Shown here piece by piece: positions 11,867 to 13,054 of a stretch of DNA of 13,054 nucleotides (its first letter is position 1; each line of letters opens with the position of its first letter). The position numbers were made by a program, and so were the translations under genes. A model generated the notes under the pieces. It was not told the DNA's origin and did no database searches. It worked only from the letters and a program-made list of their open reading frames with translations. The stretch comes from Chloroflexota bacterium (GTDB lineage: Bacteria; Chloroflexota; Limnocylindria; Limnocylindrales; CSP1-4). The stretch covers positions 5,190-18,243 of the forward strand of contig JACQEF010000242.1 of the NCBI GenBank assembly GCA_016200745.1, given 5' to 3'.

Positions 11867-12997
11867 ATGATGGCCCAGCCGGTCCCGGCGTCCCCCGAGA
11901 TCCAGCTGCTCGACCTGGAGAAGCGGTTCCGCGAGATCCGGGCGGTGGACGGCGTCTCGCTCGAGGTCGTCAGCGGCGAGTTCTTCTCCCTCCTCGGCCC
12001 GTCCGGCTGCGGCAAGACCACGACCCTGCGGATGATCGGCGGGTTCGAGGCCCCGACCGGCGGACGGATCCTGCTGCGCGGGCGCGACATGACCTCGGAC
12101 CCGCCGGACAAGCGCCCGGTCAACATGGTCTTCCAGCACTACGCGCTGTTCCCGCACCTCGACGTCGGTGACAATGTCGCGTTCGGGCTGCGCCGCAAGG
12201 GCGTCGCGAAGGCGGAGGCGGCCCGCCGTGTCGGCGAGGCGCTCGAGCTGGTCCGGCTCGACGGGTACGAGCGACGGCGGCCACACCAGCTGTCGGGTGG
12301 CCAGCAACAGCGCGTCGCCCTCGCCCGGGCGCTCGTCAACCGGCCGAACGTGCTCCTCCTCGACGAGCCCCTCGGCGCGCTCGATCTCAAGCTCCGCCGT
12401 CAGCTCCAGCTCGAGCTCAAGCGGATCCAGGTCGAGGTCGGGATCACGTTCGTGTACGTGACCCACGACCAGGAGGAGGCGCTCACGATGAGCGACCGGA
12501 TCGCGGTCATGCAGGCCGGCAAGGTCGAGCAGCTGGGGACGCCGGAGGAGCTCTACGAGCGACCCGCCACGCGGTTCGTGGCCGACTTCATCGGGACCAC
12601 CAACCTGCTCCACGGGCAGGTGGAGGCCGGCGGCGCCGTCCGGCTGACGTCCGGCGAGGTGACCCACGTCGCCCAGGACGCGCTGGCCATCGGGACGGCC
12701 GTCGAGCTCAGCATCCGGCCCGAGGCGATCGAGCTCGTGCCGGTGGGCGCCGTCGGGGCGATCCGGGCGAACGTGGAGCAGGCGGCCTACCTGGGCACGA
12801 CCATCTCGTACCAGGTCCGGACGGCGGGCGGGCTCGGCCTGACGGTGCTCACACCGAAGACTGGGGTCCGGCTGCCGGTCGGCAGCGAGGTCGCGGTCGC
12901 CTGGGCGCCGTCGGAGGCGCTGGTCCTCGGGCGCGGCCCCGACGCGGCGGCGGACGGCGTTCGCGGAGGATGGCAGCAGGAGGATGGCGCGGCATGA
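11867..12997 (+). CDS. potA: PotA-type ABC transporter ATP-binding protein
   Basis: The 376-residue cytoplasmic ATPase would power a polyamine/iron/sulfate-class importer. It has Walker A GPSGCGKTT (44-52), Q-loop VFQHYALFPH (Gln90), signature LSGGQQQR (142-149), Walker B VLLLDEPLGALD with Glu167, and switch histidine VTHDQEEAL (His200). A TOBE domain (about 280-355) with SIRPEAIELV marks the importer subfamily (PotA, FbpC, CysA, UgpC). The N-terminus DLEKRFREIRAVDGVSLEV and FIGTTNLLHG fit PotA best, so spermidine/putrescine is the likeliest but unproven substrate class. The last 25 residues are a polar extension. ATG 11867 is followed directly by a second ATG. The stop overlaps the next gene by four bases (ATGA), implying an operon. 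Confidence 0.88.
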   Translation: MMAQPVPASPEIQLLDLEKRFREIRAVDGVSLEVVSGEFFSLLGPSGCGKTTTLRMIGGFEAPTGGRILLRGRDMTSDPPDKRPVNMVFQHYALFPHLDVGDNVAFGLRRKGVAKAEAARRVGEALELVRLDGYERRRPHQLSGGQQQRVALARALVNRPNVLLLDEPLGALDLKLRRQLQLELKRIQVEVGITFVYVTHDQEEALTMSDRIAVMQAGKVEQLGTPEELYERPATRFVADFIGTTNLLHGQVEAGGAVRLTSGEVTHVAQDALAIGTAVELSIRPEAIELVPVGAVGAIRANVEQAAYLGTTISYQVRTAGGLGLTVLTPKTGVRLPVGSEVAVAWAPSEALVLGRGPDAAADGVRGGWQQEDGAA

Positions 12998-13054
12998 CCG
13001 ACCGACACGACGGCTCGACCCTCGACCTCGAGCGCGAGCTGATTCGCTACCTCG
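12994..13054 (+). CDS. Next transporter-operon gene, N-terminus only (partial)
   Basis: Twenty codons are visible, beginning MTDRHDGSTLDLERELIRYL and cut by the window end. ATG 12994 overlaps the ATPase TGA in the ATGA arrangement, and AGGAGG lies at 12978-12983, 10 nt upstream. The polar, charged opening ending in an RYL segment resembles the lead-in of substrate-binding proteins whose signal peptide begins some 20-30 residues in, but a permease cannot be excluded. Either would complete the ABC importer. Confidence 0.7.
   Translation, partial: MTDRHDGSTLDLERELIRYL

Overview
The window is a compact, very GC-rich (about 70% by eye) bacterial chromosome segment with ordinary housekeeping and accessory metabolic genes. 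I see no integrase, transposase, phage gene, CRISPR array, tRNA or rRNA. Two F420-type luciferase-like oxidoreductases, a nickel-SOD maturation protease, a DUF5612 protein and many leaderless or short-leader starts suggest a deep-branching Gram-positive-like lineage: Chloroflexota (Limnocylindria-like) or Actinomycetota. That placement is inference.

Left part (1-3968). The window opens in the last codons of a gene that looks like nickel superoxide dismutase (sodN), followed by sodX, its S26-type maturation protease. A 10-bp hairpin at the start of sodX may lower its expression relative to sodN. sodX converges on an F420-dependent oxidoreductase (minus strand); their stop codons share one CTAG palindrome. 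Divergent from that gene is a double-SIS sugar-isomerase-like protein without a glutaminase domain. It converges on a second F420-dependent oxidoreductase across a 165-bp gap holding two tandem hairpins.

Centre (3969-8058). A MarR regulator and a 14-TM DHA2/EmrB-type drug exporter form a one-base-overlap (TGATG) operon, divergent from the second oxidoreductase. The promoter between them has a perfect TTGACA box, an extended -10 and a candidate palindromic operator, and it places the start site on the GTG codon of marR. This looks like a self-regulated detoxification module. A 15-bp hairpin ends the exporter gene. A leaderless Rieske protein follows. It converges, across an unusually long 339-bp gap with unexplained repeats, on a LOG/TIGR00730-family gene (minus).

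Right part (8059-13054). A 63-residue two-TM protein is divergent from the LOG gene through an apparent symmetric -10 element, and its 3' end overlaps an ArsC/Spx-like protein whose catalytic cysteine is a serine. Next is a tight plus-strand operon: a single-ACT-domain protein, an ACT+DUF5612 protein, exonuclease III (xth) and a class I/II PLP aminotransferase. The two ACT-type proteins are probably amino-acid sensors, and the aminotransferase fits that theme. Finally there is a PotA-type ABC ATPase whose stop overlaps the start of the next transporter-operon gene, cut by the window edge.

Two general patterns run through the window. Junctions inside operons are TGATG or ATGA overlaps. Many first genes of transcripts carry a TANNNT -10 either about 7 nt before the start codon (leaderless) or 12-17 nt before a short Shine-Dalgarno leader. 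Candidate terminators are strong hairpins without U-tracts.
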